From assembly GCA_913775305.1 (NCBI GenBank), contig CAJYIY010000006.1:1-64000 (forward strand): 64,000 nucleotides of DNA, read 5' to 3'. Numbering within the stretch: position 1 is the stretch's first letter; each line of letters starts with the position of its first letter. Below the pieces are notes generated by a model, which saw only the letters and a list, made by a program, of their open reading frames with translations, did no database searches and was not told the DNA's origin. The DNA comes from an uncultured Erwinia sp. Lineage in GTDB: Bacteria > Pseudomonadota > Gammaproteobacteria > Enterobacterales > Enterobacteriaceae. Of this stretch, positions 52,529 through 61,215 are shown piece by piece. The position numbers and the translations under genes are program-made.

Positions 52529-53293
52529 TCATTCTCTGTCATCCGGCAGCCGGGTAATGCGCTGCTGCCGGGCTTCATCTTCATGCAGGGTTTTCATCGT
52601 GGTGAGAACAAACCCCAGATGGTGCTGAGCCGCTTTACGCGCCCGTTCCGGGTCGCTGGCGAGGATCGCCAGCAGCAGCTCTTCATGTTGTTCGGTCAGA
52701 CGGGCAAAGATCGTTGGCACGGTGTACATCCGCTCACGGCTGTGCGCCACCGAGCTTTGCAACAGGTCAAAGAATCCGCGCATGGTCTGTAGTAACACCG
52801 CATTGTGCGAGGCCTCCGCAATGGCCAGGTGAAAGCGTACGTCGGCCTGGTTGGCCATATCGGCTGAGATGCTTTCCTGCTGCTGGATGGCATCAAAGCA
52901 GCTCTGTAAGCGTTCTTTGTCAGCGGGCGTGGCACGCAGCGCAGCATACCAGGCGGTACTGGCCTCAATCGCGTGACGCGCCTCCAGAATATCGTTGCGG
53001 TAGTTCGGGTCATCGGCAACCAGCAGCTTTAGCGGCTGCACAATGCGTTCTTCCGACCAGCGCGTATTGCCATCACAGAGCCAGGTGCCACCGCCGCGTT
53101 TGCTGTACAACAGCCCTTCACCAATCAGTGCGCGGATAGCTTCACGCAGTGAAGAGCGAGAAACACCCAGCTCCTGTGCCAGCTGGCGCTCGGCAGGCAG
53201 ACGCGCCCCCGGCTCCAGCTGATTTTGATGAATCAGGGTTTTAATGCGTCCTGCGAGTAGCAGTGTGCCTGAAGGCGGTGGCGTCAGGGTCAT
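52529..53293 (-). CDS. lldR: Lactate-responsive GntR/FadR regulator LldR
   Basis: A 254-residue FadR-subfamily regulator: N-terminal winged helix ('[44 protein letters not shown]') and a C-terminal all-helical FCD ligand domain ('[28 protein letters not shown]', '[14 protein letters not shown]'). It represses or activates lldPRD depending on L-lactate. The ATG at 53293 overlaps the lldP stop by 4 nt. Two sites with the TTGG-N5-CCAA core occur upstream of lldP, as expected for LldR. Confidence 0.94.
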   Translation of the reverse strand: MTLTPPPSGTLLLAGRIKTLIHQNQLEPGARLPAERQLAQELGVSRSSLREAIRALIGEGLLYSKRGGGTWLCDGNTRWSEERIVQPLKLLVADDPNYRNDILEARHAIEASTAWYAALRATPADKERLQSCFDAIQQQESISADMANQADVRFHLAIAEASHNAVLLQTMRGFFDLLQSSVAHSRERMYTVPTIFARLTEQHEELLLAILASDPERARKAAQHHLGFVLTTMKTLHEDEARQQRITRLPDDRE

Positions 53294-54942
53294 GGGATCA
53301 TCCAGGTGAGCACGTAGGCTTGTAAAGTGGTAATGACCCCTACCATACAGGTGAAAATCAGACTGTGCTTCACCGTAAAGCGGAACAGATCGGATTCTCT
53401 GCCCACCAGCCCCACAGCGGCACAGGCGATAGCGATCGACTGCGGCGAGATCATCTTGCCGGTTACGCCACCGGTCGTATTGGCGGCAACCAGCAGCAGG
53501 TCCGATACGCCAATCTGCTGCGCGGTGGTGGCCTGTAGCGCGGCGAACAGGGCGTTAGAGGACGTATCTGAACCGGTCAGGAAGACACCCAGCCAGCCGA
53601 GGAACGGCGAGAAGAAGGTGAATGCGTGACCGGTATGGGCCAGCGCCAGCGCCAGCGTGGCGGAGAGCCCGGAGTAGTTGGCAATAAAGGCGAAGGCCAG
53701 CACCATCCCGATGGAGTAAATCGGCAGCGTCAGATCTTTCAGCGTACCGGCAAAGGTGCGCAGCGCATCAGACGGCTTCATTTTCAGATAGATGATAGAG
53801 ATCAGCGCGGCAACGATAATCGCCGTACCGGTTGCGGACAGCCAGTCGAATTTATAGACCGCCGCGTACGGCGTGATAGCCGCTACCACCGGAGGCATTT
53901 TCGCCACCAGCTTATCGAGGAAGGGAACCGGAATAGTCACGACCAGGTGATAGAGCGCGCCACCCGGTGCAAACAGCGCTTTGAACGGCGGGATGCTCCA
54001 CAGTGTGACGGTCGCGGTCAGGAACAGGAACGGCATCCAGGCGCGGATAATCTGTCCGGGGCGATACTTCTCCACGTTCAGCGGCTGTACGGTGGCGTTG
54101 TCCGTGGGTTTAAAGCGGAAGATGCGCACCGGTTTCCACACGCGCAGGAACAGCGTCAGGCACACCAGCGAAACCAGCGAAGAGATAATGTCCGGCAGTT
54201 CAGGGCCGAGGAAGTTAGAGCTGAGGTACTGCGCCAGGGCAAAGGAACCGCCTGCCACGATCACCGCCGGCCAGGTTTCTTTAATTCCGCGCCAGCCATC
54301 CATGATTGCCATGATCCAGAACAGCACGATGATCGTCAGGAACGGCAGCTGGCGGCCCACCATCTGGCCAATTTCAAAGCTGTCCAGCCCGGTGACCTGA
54401 CCTGCCACGATAATCGGGATCCCCATCGCACCAAAGGCGACCGGCGCGGTGTTAACGATCAGGCACAGGCCGGCGGCGTAGAGCGGATTAAAGCCCAGTC
54501 CGACCAGCAGGGCAGCGGTGATCGCCACGGGAGCACCGAATCCGGCGGCACCTTCCAGAAAGGCACCGAAGGAGAAGCCGACAATCAGCATCTGCAGGCG
54601 CTGATCGGGGGTGATCGACAGGATAGAGGCGCGGATAATATTAAACTGCCCGGTTTTCACCGAGATTTTATAAACAAACACCGCGGCGACGATGATCCAG
54701 GCGATCGGCCACAGCCCGTAGAAAAAGCCGTAAACCACCGAGGCCAGCGCGCGATCGATCGGCATACGGTAGAGGAACAGCGCCACCATCAACGCCAGAA
54801 CAACGGTGATCGTGGCGGCAACATACCCCTTCAGCTTGAGCTTAATCAGCGCAAAGAAGAAGAAGATGATTGGAATAGCGGCGATCAGGCTGGACAGCCA
54901 GATATTGCCGAGGGGATCGTAAACTTGTTGCCAGGGTTGCAT
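53290..54942 (-). CDS. lldP: L-lactate permease LldP
   Basis: A 550-residue lactate/glycolate:H+ symporter with about 12-14 membrane helices. The N-terminus '[40 protein letters not shown]' and the core '[60 protein letters not shown]' are diagnostic. It is first in the lldP-lldR-lldD operon, the E. coli order. Translation starts at 54942; the promoter and two LldR operators lie upstream. Confidence 0.96.
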   Translation of the reverse strand: MQPWQQVYDPLGNIWLSSLIAAIPIIFFFFALIKLKLKGYVAATITVVLALMVALFLYRMPIDRALASVVYGFFYGLWPIAWIIVAAVFVYKISVKTGQFNIIRASILSITPDQRLQMLIVGFSFGAFLEGAAGFGAPVAITAALLVGLGFNPLYAAGLCLIVNTAPVAFGAMGIPIIVAGQVTGLDSFEIGQMVGRQLPFLTIIVLFWIMAIMDGWRGIKETWPAVIVAGGSFALAQYLSSNFLGPELPDIISSLVSLVCLTLFLRVWKPVRIFRFKPTDNATVQPLNVEKYRPGQIIRAWMPFLFLTATVTLWSIPPFKALFAPGGALYHLVVTIPVPFLDKLVAKMPPVVAAITPYAAVYKFDWLSATGTAIIVAALISIIYLKMKPSDALRTFAGTLKDLTLPIYSIGMVLAFAFIANYSGLSATLALALAHTGHAFTFFSPFLGWLGVFLTGSDTSSNALFAALQATTAQQIGVSDLLLVAANTTGGVTGKMISPQSIAIACAAVGLVGRESDLFRFTVKHSLIFTCMVGVITTLQAYVLTWMIP

Positions 54943-54973
54943 GGCGGCGTCTCCAAAAACATTCTTTTTATAA

Positions 54974-54996
54974 CCATTTTGGTCAGACCAAAATGG
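54974..54996 (-). promoter_or_regulatory. LldR operator, proximal
   Basis: A perfect 11-1-11 palindrome (arms CCATTTTGGTC and GACCAAAATGG) containing the LldR core TTGG-N5-CCAA. It lies 32-54 bp upstream of the lldP start, inside the leader or promoter. Paired with 55102-55116, whose centre is 124 bp away, close to the E. coli O1-O2 distance. Confidence 0.8.
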
Positions 54997-55101
54997 CGAT
55001 TTCGGCTGTGCTGTCGCTGATAGTTAATATTTTGTGAGTATAAAACAACAGATGTGATGTCTATTTTGTCTTTTTGTGGCTGCTATTCACATTTTATCTA
55101 A

Positions 55102-55116
55102 ATTGGTCTGGCCAAT
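55102..55116 (-). promoter_or_regulatory. LldR operator, distal
   Basis: ATTGG-TCTGG-CCAAT is a perfect 5-5-5 inverted repeat with the same TTGG-N5-CCAA core. In E. coli two LldR sites flank the lldP promoter and allow looping; this copy is the upstream one. Confidence 0.75.
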
Positions 55117-55393
55117 ATTGTAGCCCGGTGGTGAAGATTGATGATTGAAGCGGATCGGAACTGCCGATGGGATCCGCGCAGAGCAGAGCGGTGCTTTCTC
55201 CTACTCAGCGACTTTCTGCGCTGGCATAACGGCGTTGCTGCCCTTTTGTCGATGTGGTGTAAAGAGATGGCTTAAGCGCGATGAGTTGATTTCAGGCACT
55301 ACACATTTCAGGCATTAGCGGTTATTATCCCGCCAATAAATTTAATACGAATAGTTCTTATTTATGTCATTGTTCTGATTCTCAGGAGAGATA

Positions 55394-56338
55394 ATGCGTT
55401 TTCCTCGGGCCTTAACTTCATCTCTGTTTGCGCTGTCACTTGCCTGTTCACCCGCTGCGTTTGCTGCCGCTGAAAGCTCAACGGTCAGTATCGTCCACGC
55501 TCAGGGCACCACGGTCGTCCCGAAAAATCCGCAGCGCGTGGTGGTGCTCAGTCCGGCCGCGCTGGATATTATCGATGCGCTTGGCGTAAAGGTGATCGGC
55601 GTCCCGAAAACCAGCGCCCACTACCCGGCGCACCTGGCCAAATATAACGGCCAGCAATATTTCGATGCCGGTACGCTGTTTGAGCCAAACTTTGAAGCAC
55701 TGAGCAACGCAAAACCCGATCTGATTATTGCCGGTGCCCGCGCGCGCGATGCCTGGGGAAAACTGAGTGAAATTGCCCCGACGATCTCTCCCGACCTTGA
55801 CCCGCATCACTTCCTTGCCAGCATGACCGAACGCACCGAACAGCTGGGTGAAATTTTCGGCAGGCAGGAGAAAGCCAGAGAGGTGCTGGCCGCGTTTAAT
55901 ACCCAGATCGCCGACCTGCGTAAAGAATCTGCCGGCGCCGGTAGCGCGATGATGCTGATGGTCAACGGCGGCAAACTCAGCGCCTACTCTCCGGGTTCCC
56001 GCTTTGGCTTTATCTATGATGTGCTGGGCTTTAAACCGGCTACCACCTTTGCTGAAACCGGCAACCACGGCAACGCGGTTTCGCCCGAGTTCGTGATGGA
56101 AGCCAATCCGGACTGGCTGTTCGTGTTAGATCGCGACAGCGCGCTCGGTCGTAAAGATGGCAGCTCTGCGCAGCAGGTGCTGGATAACCCGCTGGTACGT
56201 AAAACCCGGGCCTGGAAAAAACAGCAGGTCGTGTATCTGGACTCCGGTTCTCTCTATATCGCCGGTGGTCTGCAGAGTTACAGCCTGCTAATGACCCAGG
56301 TGAAGCAGGTGCTCGACAAGTCGAAAACTCAGCCGTAA
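55394..56338 (+). CDS. Siderophore ABC binding protein (CeuE/YclQ-like)
   Basis: A 314-residue periplasmic binding protein of the FecB/FhuD fold: signal peptide (LTSSLFALSLACSPAAFAAA), 'PQRVVVLSPAALDIIDALGVKVIGVPKTSAHYPAHLAKY', 'YFDAGTLFEPNFEALSNAKPDLIIAG' and 'LLMVNGGKLSAYSPGSRFGFIYDVLGFK'. These resemble CeuE, FatB and YclQ, which bind catecholate-type siderophore iron. CAGGAG precedes the ATG. First of four tightly linked genes. A weak Fur-like match (about 10 of 19) lies about 45 bp upstream, less good than the other two in this window. Confidence 0.88.
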   Translation: MRFPRALTSSLFALSLACSPAAFAAAESSTVSIVHAQGTTVVPKNPQRVVVLSPAALDIIDALGVKVIGVPKTSAHYPAHLAKYNGQQYFDAGTLFEPNFEALSNAKPDLIIAGARARDAWGKLSEIAPTISPDLDPHHFLASMTERTEQLGEIFGRQEKAREVLAAFNTQIADLRKESAGAGSAMMLMVNGGKLSAYSPGSRFGFIYDVLGFKPATTFAETGNHGNAVSPEFVMEANPDWLFVLDRDSALGRKDGSSAQQVLDNPLVRKTRAWKKQQVVYLDSGSLYIAGGLQSYSLLMTQVKQVLDKSKTQP

Positions 56339-57298
56339 ATGAAATCCTTCGCCTTTACCGCAGGTCTGGTGCTGTTACTGGGCCTGACTATGGTCAGCCT
56401 GTTTGTGGGCGTCAGCCGCGTCACCCTCGTCAGTCTGTGGACCGATCCTGAAATGCGCGAGATCCTGCTGATCAGCCGCTTCCCGCGAACTGCCGCCCTG
56501 TTGCTGGCGGGAAGCGCGATGAGCGTTGCCGGTCTGATTATGCAGATGCTGACGCAGAATCGCTTTGTTGAACCTTCGGTGGTTGGCACCACCCAGTCAG
56601 CCGGTCTGGGCCTGCTGCTGGTGATGATTGTCAGCCCCGCCGCGCCGATTATGTTGAAGATGGGCGTGGCATCACTGTTTGCGCTGTTCGGTACCGCACT
56701 GTTTATGCTGCTGATTAATCGCATCAGGATGAAATCCTCGCTGATGGTGCCGCTGGCGGGCATTATGCTTGGCGCAGTGTTCAGCGCGGTCACTACCTTC
56801 CTGGCGATGAAATTCGATCTGCTCCAGGCACTGGGAGCCTGGGAATCCGGTGATTTTTCCAGCGTGATGCAGGGTCGCTATGAGCTGCTGTGGGGCGTGG
56901 GCCTCATCACTCTGCTGGCCGCGCTGATCGCTGACCGCTTTACCGTTGCCGGAATGGGGCGGGACTTCTCGGTGAATATTGGCCTGCGCTACCAGCAAAC
57001 CATGCTGACGGGCATGGCGATGATCGCCCTGATCAGTGGCGTGGTGATCGTAGTGGTGGGCGTGCTGCCTTTCCTCGGCCTGATCGTGCCGAATATCGTT
57101 AGCCTGGCGCTGGGCGATAACCTCAGGCGTACCGTGCCCTGGGTGGCGCTGCTGGGGGCCATACTGGTGCTGGCCTGCGATATTATCGGTCGGCTGATTG
57201 TCCATCCGTTTGAAATTCCGGTCAGCGCGCTGCTTGGCGTGCTGGGTGCGGCAATTTTCCTCGTGCTGATTGTGAGGTCCAAACGCCGTGTACACTGA
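56339..57298 (+). CDS. Siderophore ABC permease 1 (CeuB/YclN-like)
   Basis: A 319-residue FecCD-family membrane permease with about nine helices. Typical segments are 'SRFPRTAALLLAGSAMSVAGLIMQMLTQNRFVEPSVVGTTQSAGLGLLL' and the ATPase contact region 'VVGVLPFLGLIVPNIVSLALGDNLRRTVPW'. The ATG at 56339 directly follows the stop of the binding-protein gene (TAAATG), and its end overlaps permease 2 by 11 nt. It forms a heterodimeric channel with the next protein. Confidence 0.92.
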   Translation: MKSFAFTAGLVLLLGLTMVSLFVGVSRVTLVSLWTDPEMREILLISRFPRTAALLLAGSAMSVAGLIMQMLTQNRFVEPSVVGTTQSAGLGLLLVMIVSPAAPIMLKMGVASLFALFGTALFMLLINRIRMKSSLMVPLAGIMLGAVFSAVTTFLAMKFDLLQALGAWESGDFSSVMQGRYELLWGVGLITLLAALIADRFTVAGMGRDFSVNIGLRYQQTMLTGMAMIALISGVVIVVVGVLPFLGLIVPNIVSLALGDNLRRTVPWVALLGAILVLACDIIGRLIVHPFEIPVSALLGVLGAAIFLVLIVRSKRRVH

Positions 57299-58265
57299 GA
57301 ATTCAAACTCCAGCCGGTTCACACCGGCTCGGCGCCTGCTGCTGCTGAGCGCGCTGGTGCTGGTGCTGATGACGATCTTTATGACTCTTCAGCTCCACGG
57401 CAATATCGGCTACATCCTCAGGCACCGGGGGCAAATCCTGGCCACCATGATTCTGGTGGCGTTTGCATCCGGCATCAGCACGCTGCTGTTTCAGACCATC
57501 ACCCAGAATCGCATTCTGACGCCATCGGTGATGGGGCTGGAATCGCTGTTTGTCCTGCTGCAAACCCTGCTGATCTTTGCGCTGGATGTGGGCGGGCTGA
57601 GCATGCTGGGCAGCGTGGGGCGCTTTCTTGCCGAAGGGGCGCTGCTGGTAACCTTTGCCACACTGCTCTATCGCTGGCTGCTCAGTGGCTCCGGGATGGA
57701 CCTGCACCGCGTCCTGCTGATTGGTCTGGTGTGCGGCACGCTGTTCCGCAGCGCCTCCGGGCTGATGCAGCGCCTGATGTCCCCCGGCGACTTTGCCGTG
57801 CTGCAAAGTCGGATATTTGCCACCTTTACCCGTGCCGACAGCGGCGTGCTGATGGTTTCCGCACTGATTATCGCGCTGGTATCGCTGGTGGTCTGGCAGA
57901 TGCGCCACCGGCTGGATGTGATTGCACTGGGTGCCAGTTCAGCCACCGCGCTGGGTGTCGCCTGGCACCGTAACGTCACGGGTATTCTGCTGCTGGTGGC
58001 GCTGTTGGTGGCGACCTCCACCGCACTGGTCGGGCCGATGATGTTCCTCGGCCTGCTGATCGTTAACCTGACCTATCCGCTGATCGCTTCATGGCGACAT
58101 CACTATCTGCTGCCCGGCAGCGTGTTGATTGGCATGGCGACGCTGATTGGCGGTCAGCTGGTGCTGGAGCGCCTGCTCAGTATGGCCGGCACCCTGTCGG
58201 TGGTAATTGAATTTACCGGCGGTGCGCTGTTTATTTACCTGTTGCTGAGGAAGGCCAAAAAGTGA
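57288..58265 (+). CDS. Siderophore ABC permease 2 (CeuC/YclO-like)
   Basis: A 325-residue FecCD-family permease, partner of the one encoded upstream. It shows 'MILVAFASGISTLLFQTITQNRILTPSVMGLESLFVLLQTLLIF' and the ATPase-contact part 'GPMMFLGLLIVNLTYPLIASWRHHYLLPGSVLIGMATLIGG'. The gene overlaps permease 1 by 11 nt and the ATPase gene by 4 nt (GTGA). Confidence 0.92.
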   Translation: MYTENSNSSRFTPARRLLLLSALVLVLMTIFMTLQLHGNIGYILRHRGQILATMILVAFASGISTLLFQTITQNRILTPSVMGLESLFVLLQTLLIFALDVGGLSMLGSVGRFLAEGALLVTFATLLYRWLLSGSGMDLHRVLLIGLVCGTLFRSASGLMQRLMSPGDFAVLQSRIFATFTRADSGVLMVSALIIALVSLVVWQMRHRLDVIALGASSATALGVAWHRNVTGILLLVALLVATSTALVGPMMFLGLLIVNLTYPLIASWRHHYLLPGSVLIGMATLIGGQLVLERLLSMAGTLSVVIEFTGGALFIYLLLRKAKK

Positions 58266-59020
58266 TTGAAGTAAAAAATGTCAGTAAACACTACGACCAG
58301 CAGCCGGTTCTGCAGGATATCTGTGCTACTTTGCCGTCGAGCGGGGTGACCTCGATTATTGGGCCAAACGGCGCGGGCAAATCGACCCTGCTGTCGGTGA
58401 TCAGCCGCCTGCTGCAGGCAGACAGCGGCAGCGTCAGGGTAGATGCGCTGGATGTCAGCGATGCCAACAGTGAAAAGCTGGCGCAGGTACTGTCGGTACT
58501 GCGCCAGGAGAATCATTTCACCAGTCGTCTGACGGTGTACGACCTGGTCAGCTTTGGCCGCTATCCTTACAGCAAAGGGCGACTGAACGCCGACGATCGC
58601 CGCCACGTTGACCAGGCGCTCGGTTTTCTGGATCTGGTTCCGCTGCAAAACCGCTATCTGGACGCGCTTTCCGGCGGCCAGCGCCAGCGCGCCTTTGTGG
58701 CGATGGTGTTATGTCAGGATACCAAATACGTGCTGCTGGATGAGCCGCTGAACAATCTCGATATGAAGCACAGCGTGGCGATGATGCGCCAGCTCCGACG
58801 CGCGGCGGATGAGCTGGGCAAATCGATTGTGCTGGTGATCCACGATATCAACTTTGCCTCAGCGTGGTCTGACTACATTCTGGCGATGAAGGGCGGCAGA
58901 CTGGTGTTTCGCGGCACGCCGCATGAAGTGATGGTGCCGCAGGTGATTGAAGATATCTTCGATCTGCCGGTGACCGTCGAGGCGTTGAACGGTCAGAGAA
59001 TCGCGGTTTACTACCGCTGA
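58262..59020 (+). CDS. Siderophore ABC ATPase (CeuD/YclP-like)
   Basis: A 252-residue FepC-type ATPase: Walker A GPNGAGKS, signature 'LSGGQRQRAFVAMVLCQ', Walker B 'YVLLDEPLNNLD' and the H-loop 'VLVIHDINFASAWSDYI'. It starts with GTG at 58262, overlapping the permease stop. Last gene of the importer operon; all four components are present and intact. Convergent with mdtI, with a hairpin between. Confidence 0.93.
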   Translation: MIEVKNVSKHYDQQPVLQDICATLPSSGVTSIIGPNGAGKSTLLSVISRLLQADSGSVRVDALDVSDANSEKLAQVLSVLRQENHFTSRLTVYDLVSFGRYPYSKGRLNADDRRHVDQALGFLDLVPLQNRYLDALSGGQRQRAFVAMVLCQDTKYVLLDEPLNNLDMKHSVAMMRQLRRAADELGKSIVLVIHDINFASAWSDYILAMKGGRLVFRGTPHEVMVPQVIEDIFDLPVTVEALNGQRIAVYYR

Positions 59021-59066
59021 CCGTCTTCTGGCGTACAGCCTGGTCAGCAATCAGATCGCGTTTCGG

Positions 59067-59106
59067 AACGGATGCCGTGCTGCTGTTCAGCGGCGCGACA
59101 TCCGTT
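59067..59106. terminator. Hairpin between convergent ABC operon and mdtI
   Basis: AACGGATG (59067-59074) and CATCCGTT (59099-59106) pair perfectly; an inner GCTG-CAGC stem (59079-59091) extends the structure. No strong T-run follows on either strand. It probably serves as a weak bidirectional terminator; its right arm abuts the mdtI stop. Confidence 0.5.
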
Positions 59107-59111
59107 TGCCC

Positions 59112-59441
59112 TTATGCCAGCTTAATCAGTACCATGCCCACCAGTAGCAGCAGCAGGCCAGTCCAGCCCTGACGATTCAGGCGCTGGCCGAACAGAATCC
59201 AGCCGGCGGCAACGGTGGCCACGATCCCGAAGCCGCCCCACAGCGCGTAGGCCACCGACAGGTCGATACCCTTTACCGCCTGAGACAGCGCGCTGAACGC
59301 CGCGAGCACCGCGCCCAGCGACAGCACGCCATAAAGCCTGCGGCGAAAGCCATCGGACAGTTTCAGAAAAATATTGGCGACGATCTCCAGCATAATAGCC
59401 GCAGTCAGCCACGCGGCGTGCATCCATTCAAACGCCGGCAT
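59112..59441 (-). CDS. mdtI: Spermidine exporter subunit MdtI
   Basis: A 109-residue small multidrug resistance (SMR) protein with four helices, nearly identical in pattern to E. coli MdtI: '[30 protein letters not shown]' and '[42 protein letters not shown]'. With MdtJ it exports spermidine. I chose the ATG at 59441 because it gives the family start ([11 protein letters not shown]) and overlaps mdtJ by 14 nt, as is usual for this pair. Confidence 0.96.
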   Translation of the reverse strand: MPAFEWMHAAWLTAAIMLEIVANIFLKLSDGFRRRLYGVLSLGAVLAAFSALSQAVKGIDLSVAYALWGGFGIVATVAAGWILFGQRLNRQGWTGLLLLLVGMVLIKLA

Positions 59442-59787
59442 GCTGCACATCCACGGCTTTTTTCGCCACGCCGGTACCGGACTTAATCAACGCGATACCG
59501 ACCACCAGCGTGGTCAGGCCGAGCAGTTTGGTCAGGGAAAGCGACTCTTCAAACAGCAGAACGCTGAACAGGGTAATAAACAGAATGCCGATCCCTTCCC
59601 ACATCGCGTAGGCCACACCCAGGGCGATTTTCTTAATCGAAAACGACAGGGTGATATAGGAGAGGGCGATCAATAGCAGCATTAAAAAATAGCCGAGCGA
59701 GTTGCCGCTGACACCGGACCACTTCATCAGCAGGGTGCCGGTAATTTCAAAGGCGATGGCCAGCGCCAGTAATAGCCAGTAAATCAT
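59428..59787 (-). CDS. mdtJ: Spermidine exporter subunit MdtJ
   Basis: A 119-residue SMR protein with four helices: '[28 protein letters not shown]', '[37 protein letters not shown]'. It forms a heterodimer with MdtI. GGAAG precedes the ATG. About 120 bp upstream of it ends a 32-codon leader ORF (59908-60006), so translation or transcription of mdtJI may depend on polyamine sensing, as reported for the uORF of E. coli mdtJI. Confidence 0.96.
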   Translation of the reverse strand: MIYWLLLALAIAFEITGTLLMKWSGVSGNSLGYFLMLLLIALSYITLSFSIKKIALGVAYAMWEGIGILFITLFSVLLFEESLSLTKLLGLTTLVVGIALIKSGTGVAKKAVDVQHAGV

Positions 59788-59826
59788 GATGCATCTTCCG
59801 TAAGATATGAATAGTGAGCCTCAACA

Positions 59827-59842
59827 CGCTGGGTAACCAGCG
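59827..59842 (-). promoter_or_regulatory. Leader hairpin between uORF and mdtJ
   Basis: CGCTGG and CCAGCG pair perfectly over 6 bp with a 4-nt loop. It lies between the stop of the leader ORF and the mdtJ start, where a switch between alternative structures would be expected. Confidence 0.4.
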
Positions 59843-59907
59843 CAGGCTGAAACTGAACGGGCAAGTCAACGCACGGCGTGCGTCAGAGCTAAAACGGAAG
59901 AGCGGGA

Positions 59908-60006
59908 CTAAAGCGCGTTGCGCCAGTGTTGTTCACCGGAAGCGGAGTCGGGGAAAGCAAGGATGACAGTGAGAGTAGAGCGTTCGTTTCTGAACTGATT
60001 GTCCAT
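59908..60006 (-). CDS. 32-codon leader ORF upstream of mdtJI
   Basis: ATG at 60006 to TAG at 59908 encodes 32 residues: it begins MDNQFRNERSTLTVIL, continues AFPDSASGEQ and ends HWRNAL. It stands 120 nt before mdtJ with a hairpin between. E. coli mdtJI has a translated upstream ORF (mdtU) that arrests in response to spermidine. I cannot check sequence identity, so the match is by size and position. The Shine-Dalgarno is weak, and no other gene lies in this interval. Confidence 0.5.
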   Translation of the reverse strand: MDNQFRNERSTLTVILAFPDSASGEQHWRNAL

Positions 60007-60210
60007 AATATTTACAACTTATCCGCGTTGTTGCTTCTCGTCGGTGCGGAAAGAAAATTGTCCTCGGTAGTTAAACACCCGATATTTTTATCACGAGGCA
60101 AGGTTTTTAGCACGCCATTTGCAATTCTTTACGCTACCCATCTGTTTTTAACCAGCTAATCAAACCGTTTAAAGTCAGTTAACTGGTGTTATCTACTGAA
60201 TGGCCTGAGG

Positions 60211-60966
60211 TTACGATGATCGACAGTATTCGGCAAATATTACGCCTCTGTCGCTCATCGTGCTCTGCCAGCGGGCGGCGCCGGTGGCAAACCTGACATG
60301 ATTGACGCCGAATCTTGCCAGATTAGCCTGCGACCAGGAGAACCATTTTTCCGGAAACTTTTCGCGGTAGTCGGCCTGTCTCTGCGGACACCAGGGCATA
60401 TCGCTGCTGACGCCAATTTGCTGATAAAACTGCGTTTCCTGCTCCTTCAGTGCGATAAACTCCGGCGAAGCAACAAGCTCTCCGGGCGCGTGATCTTTGC
60501 CACCGGACTCCGTCGCGATGTCAGCGGCCGGACTGTGCAGGCTGCCGTGCCACAGCAGATAGGCGTTTTGAGTGACGAACTTATTTTTTCCTGCCGGGAA
60601 AATATAGTTGGCGCAGGCGGAAGCACAGACATTTCGCACTTCCACATCCACTTTACGCCTGTGAATTTCACGCCCCATCGCCATCGCTTCTTTGACATCG
60701 CCGCCCATGCTGTTGAAGGAGACTTTTTCCACTCGCCGCATTTCCAGCTGCTGGTGCAGCGCCGCGGCGGAGCCCTTAACAATTTCTCCGTCGAAGAACA
60801 GCGTGCCGTTGCGTACGGCAATCGATGGCGGCGAACGCAGCACGCTGTCGTCATCAATATTAATTGGCTGCCACGCAGCGGCGGCGGCGGAGAACAGAGA
60901 TGTCACGGTGAAACACAGCGCTGCAATCCGCATTTTATGTCGCAGAAGGGACTGTTTTACGTCCAT
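60211..60966 (-). CDS. Periplasmic ClpP-like serine protease fold protein
   Basis: A 251-residue exported protein with a signal peptide (IAALCFTVTSLFSAAAAAW) and a ClpP/crotonase-like core resembling the COG3904 group. Visible features are a GG turn (FNSMGGDVKEAMAMGREIH, residues 84-102), a likely nucleophile Ser116 in 'VCASACANYIFPAG', and His140 in 'YLLWHGS'. Two or more cysteines suggest a disulfide in the periplasm. The substrate is unknown and no regulatory ATPase is expected outside the cytoplasm. Divergent from btsS across 249 bp with no recognised motif. Confidence 0.7.
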   Translation of the reverse strand: MDVKQSLLRHKMRIAALCFTVTSLFSAAAAAWQPINIDDDSVLRSPPSIAVRNGTLFFDGEIVKGSAAALHQQLEMRRVEKVSFNSMGGDVKEAMAMGREIHRRKVDVEVRNVCASACANYIFPAGKNKFVTQNAYLLWHGSLHSPAADIATESGGKDHAPGELVASPEFIALKEQETQFYQQIGVSSDMPWCPQRQADYREKFPEKWFSWSQANLARFGVNHVRFATGAARWQSTMSDRGVIFAEYCRSS

Positions 60967-61215
60967 TTCGGCCTGGCTCCTTTATTTATCAATAGGCAAA
61001 GTATACATCCCGAGAGCGATCCGATGTGAATGTTGACGTTCAGCGGGCATTGTCCGTCAGTGTCATGGCCCAACGAACGCGGCCAGCGGTGCTGCCCCGT
61101 TTTTTTCGTCCGGGTGAAAATTGACCGACGCGATCGCGTTTTTCTGGCCTGTGGCAAAGAAACGTTTCTCGAATAGCGGTATGTTAACCTACTTATCGGT
61201 GGTGGATAGCAGGGC

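Noticed and set aside
53626..55020. 464-codon open frame on the plus strand, antisense to lldP
   Set aside because: It is an artefact of the codon composition of lldP on the opposite strand. The translation is rich in Arg, Gln, His and Gly with no domain, and lldP itself is unmistakable.
55340..55380. Fur box upstream of the siderophore importer
   Set aside because: The best alignment matches only about 10 of 19 consensus positions, so I mention it as a weak possibility in the gene entry but do not list it as a site.
59926..60159. 77-codon plus-strand frame upstream of mdtJ
   Set aside because: It opposes the leader ORF region, has no good ribosome binding site and no family; the leader ORF on the minus strand fits the known mdtJI layout better.
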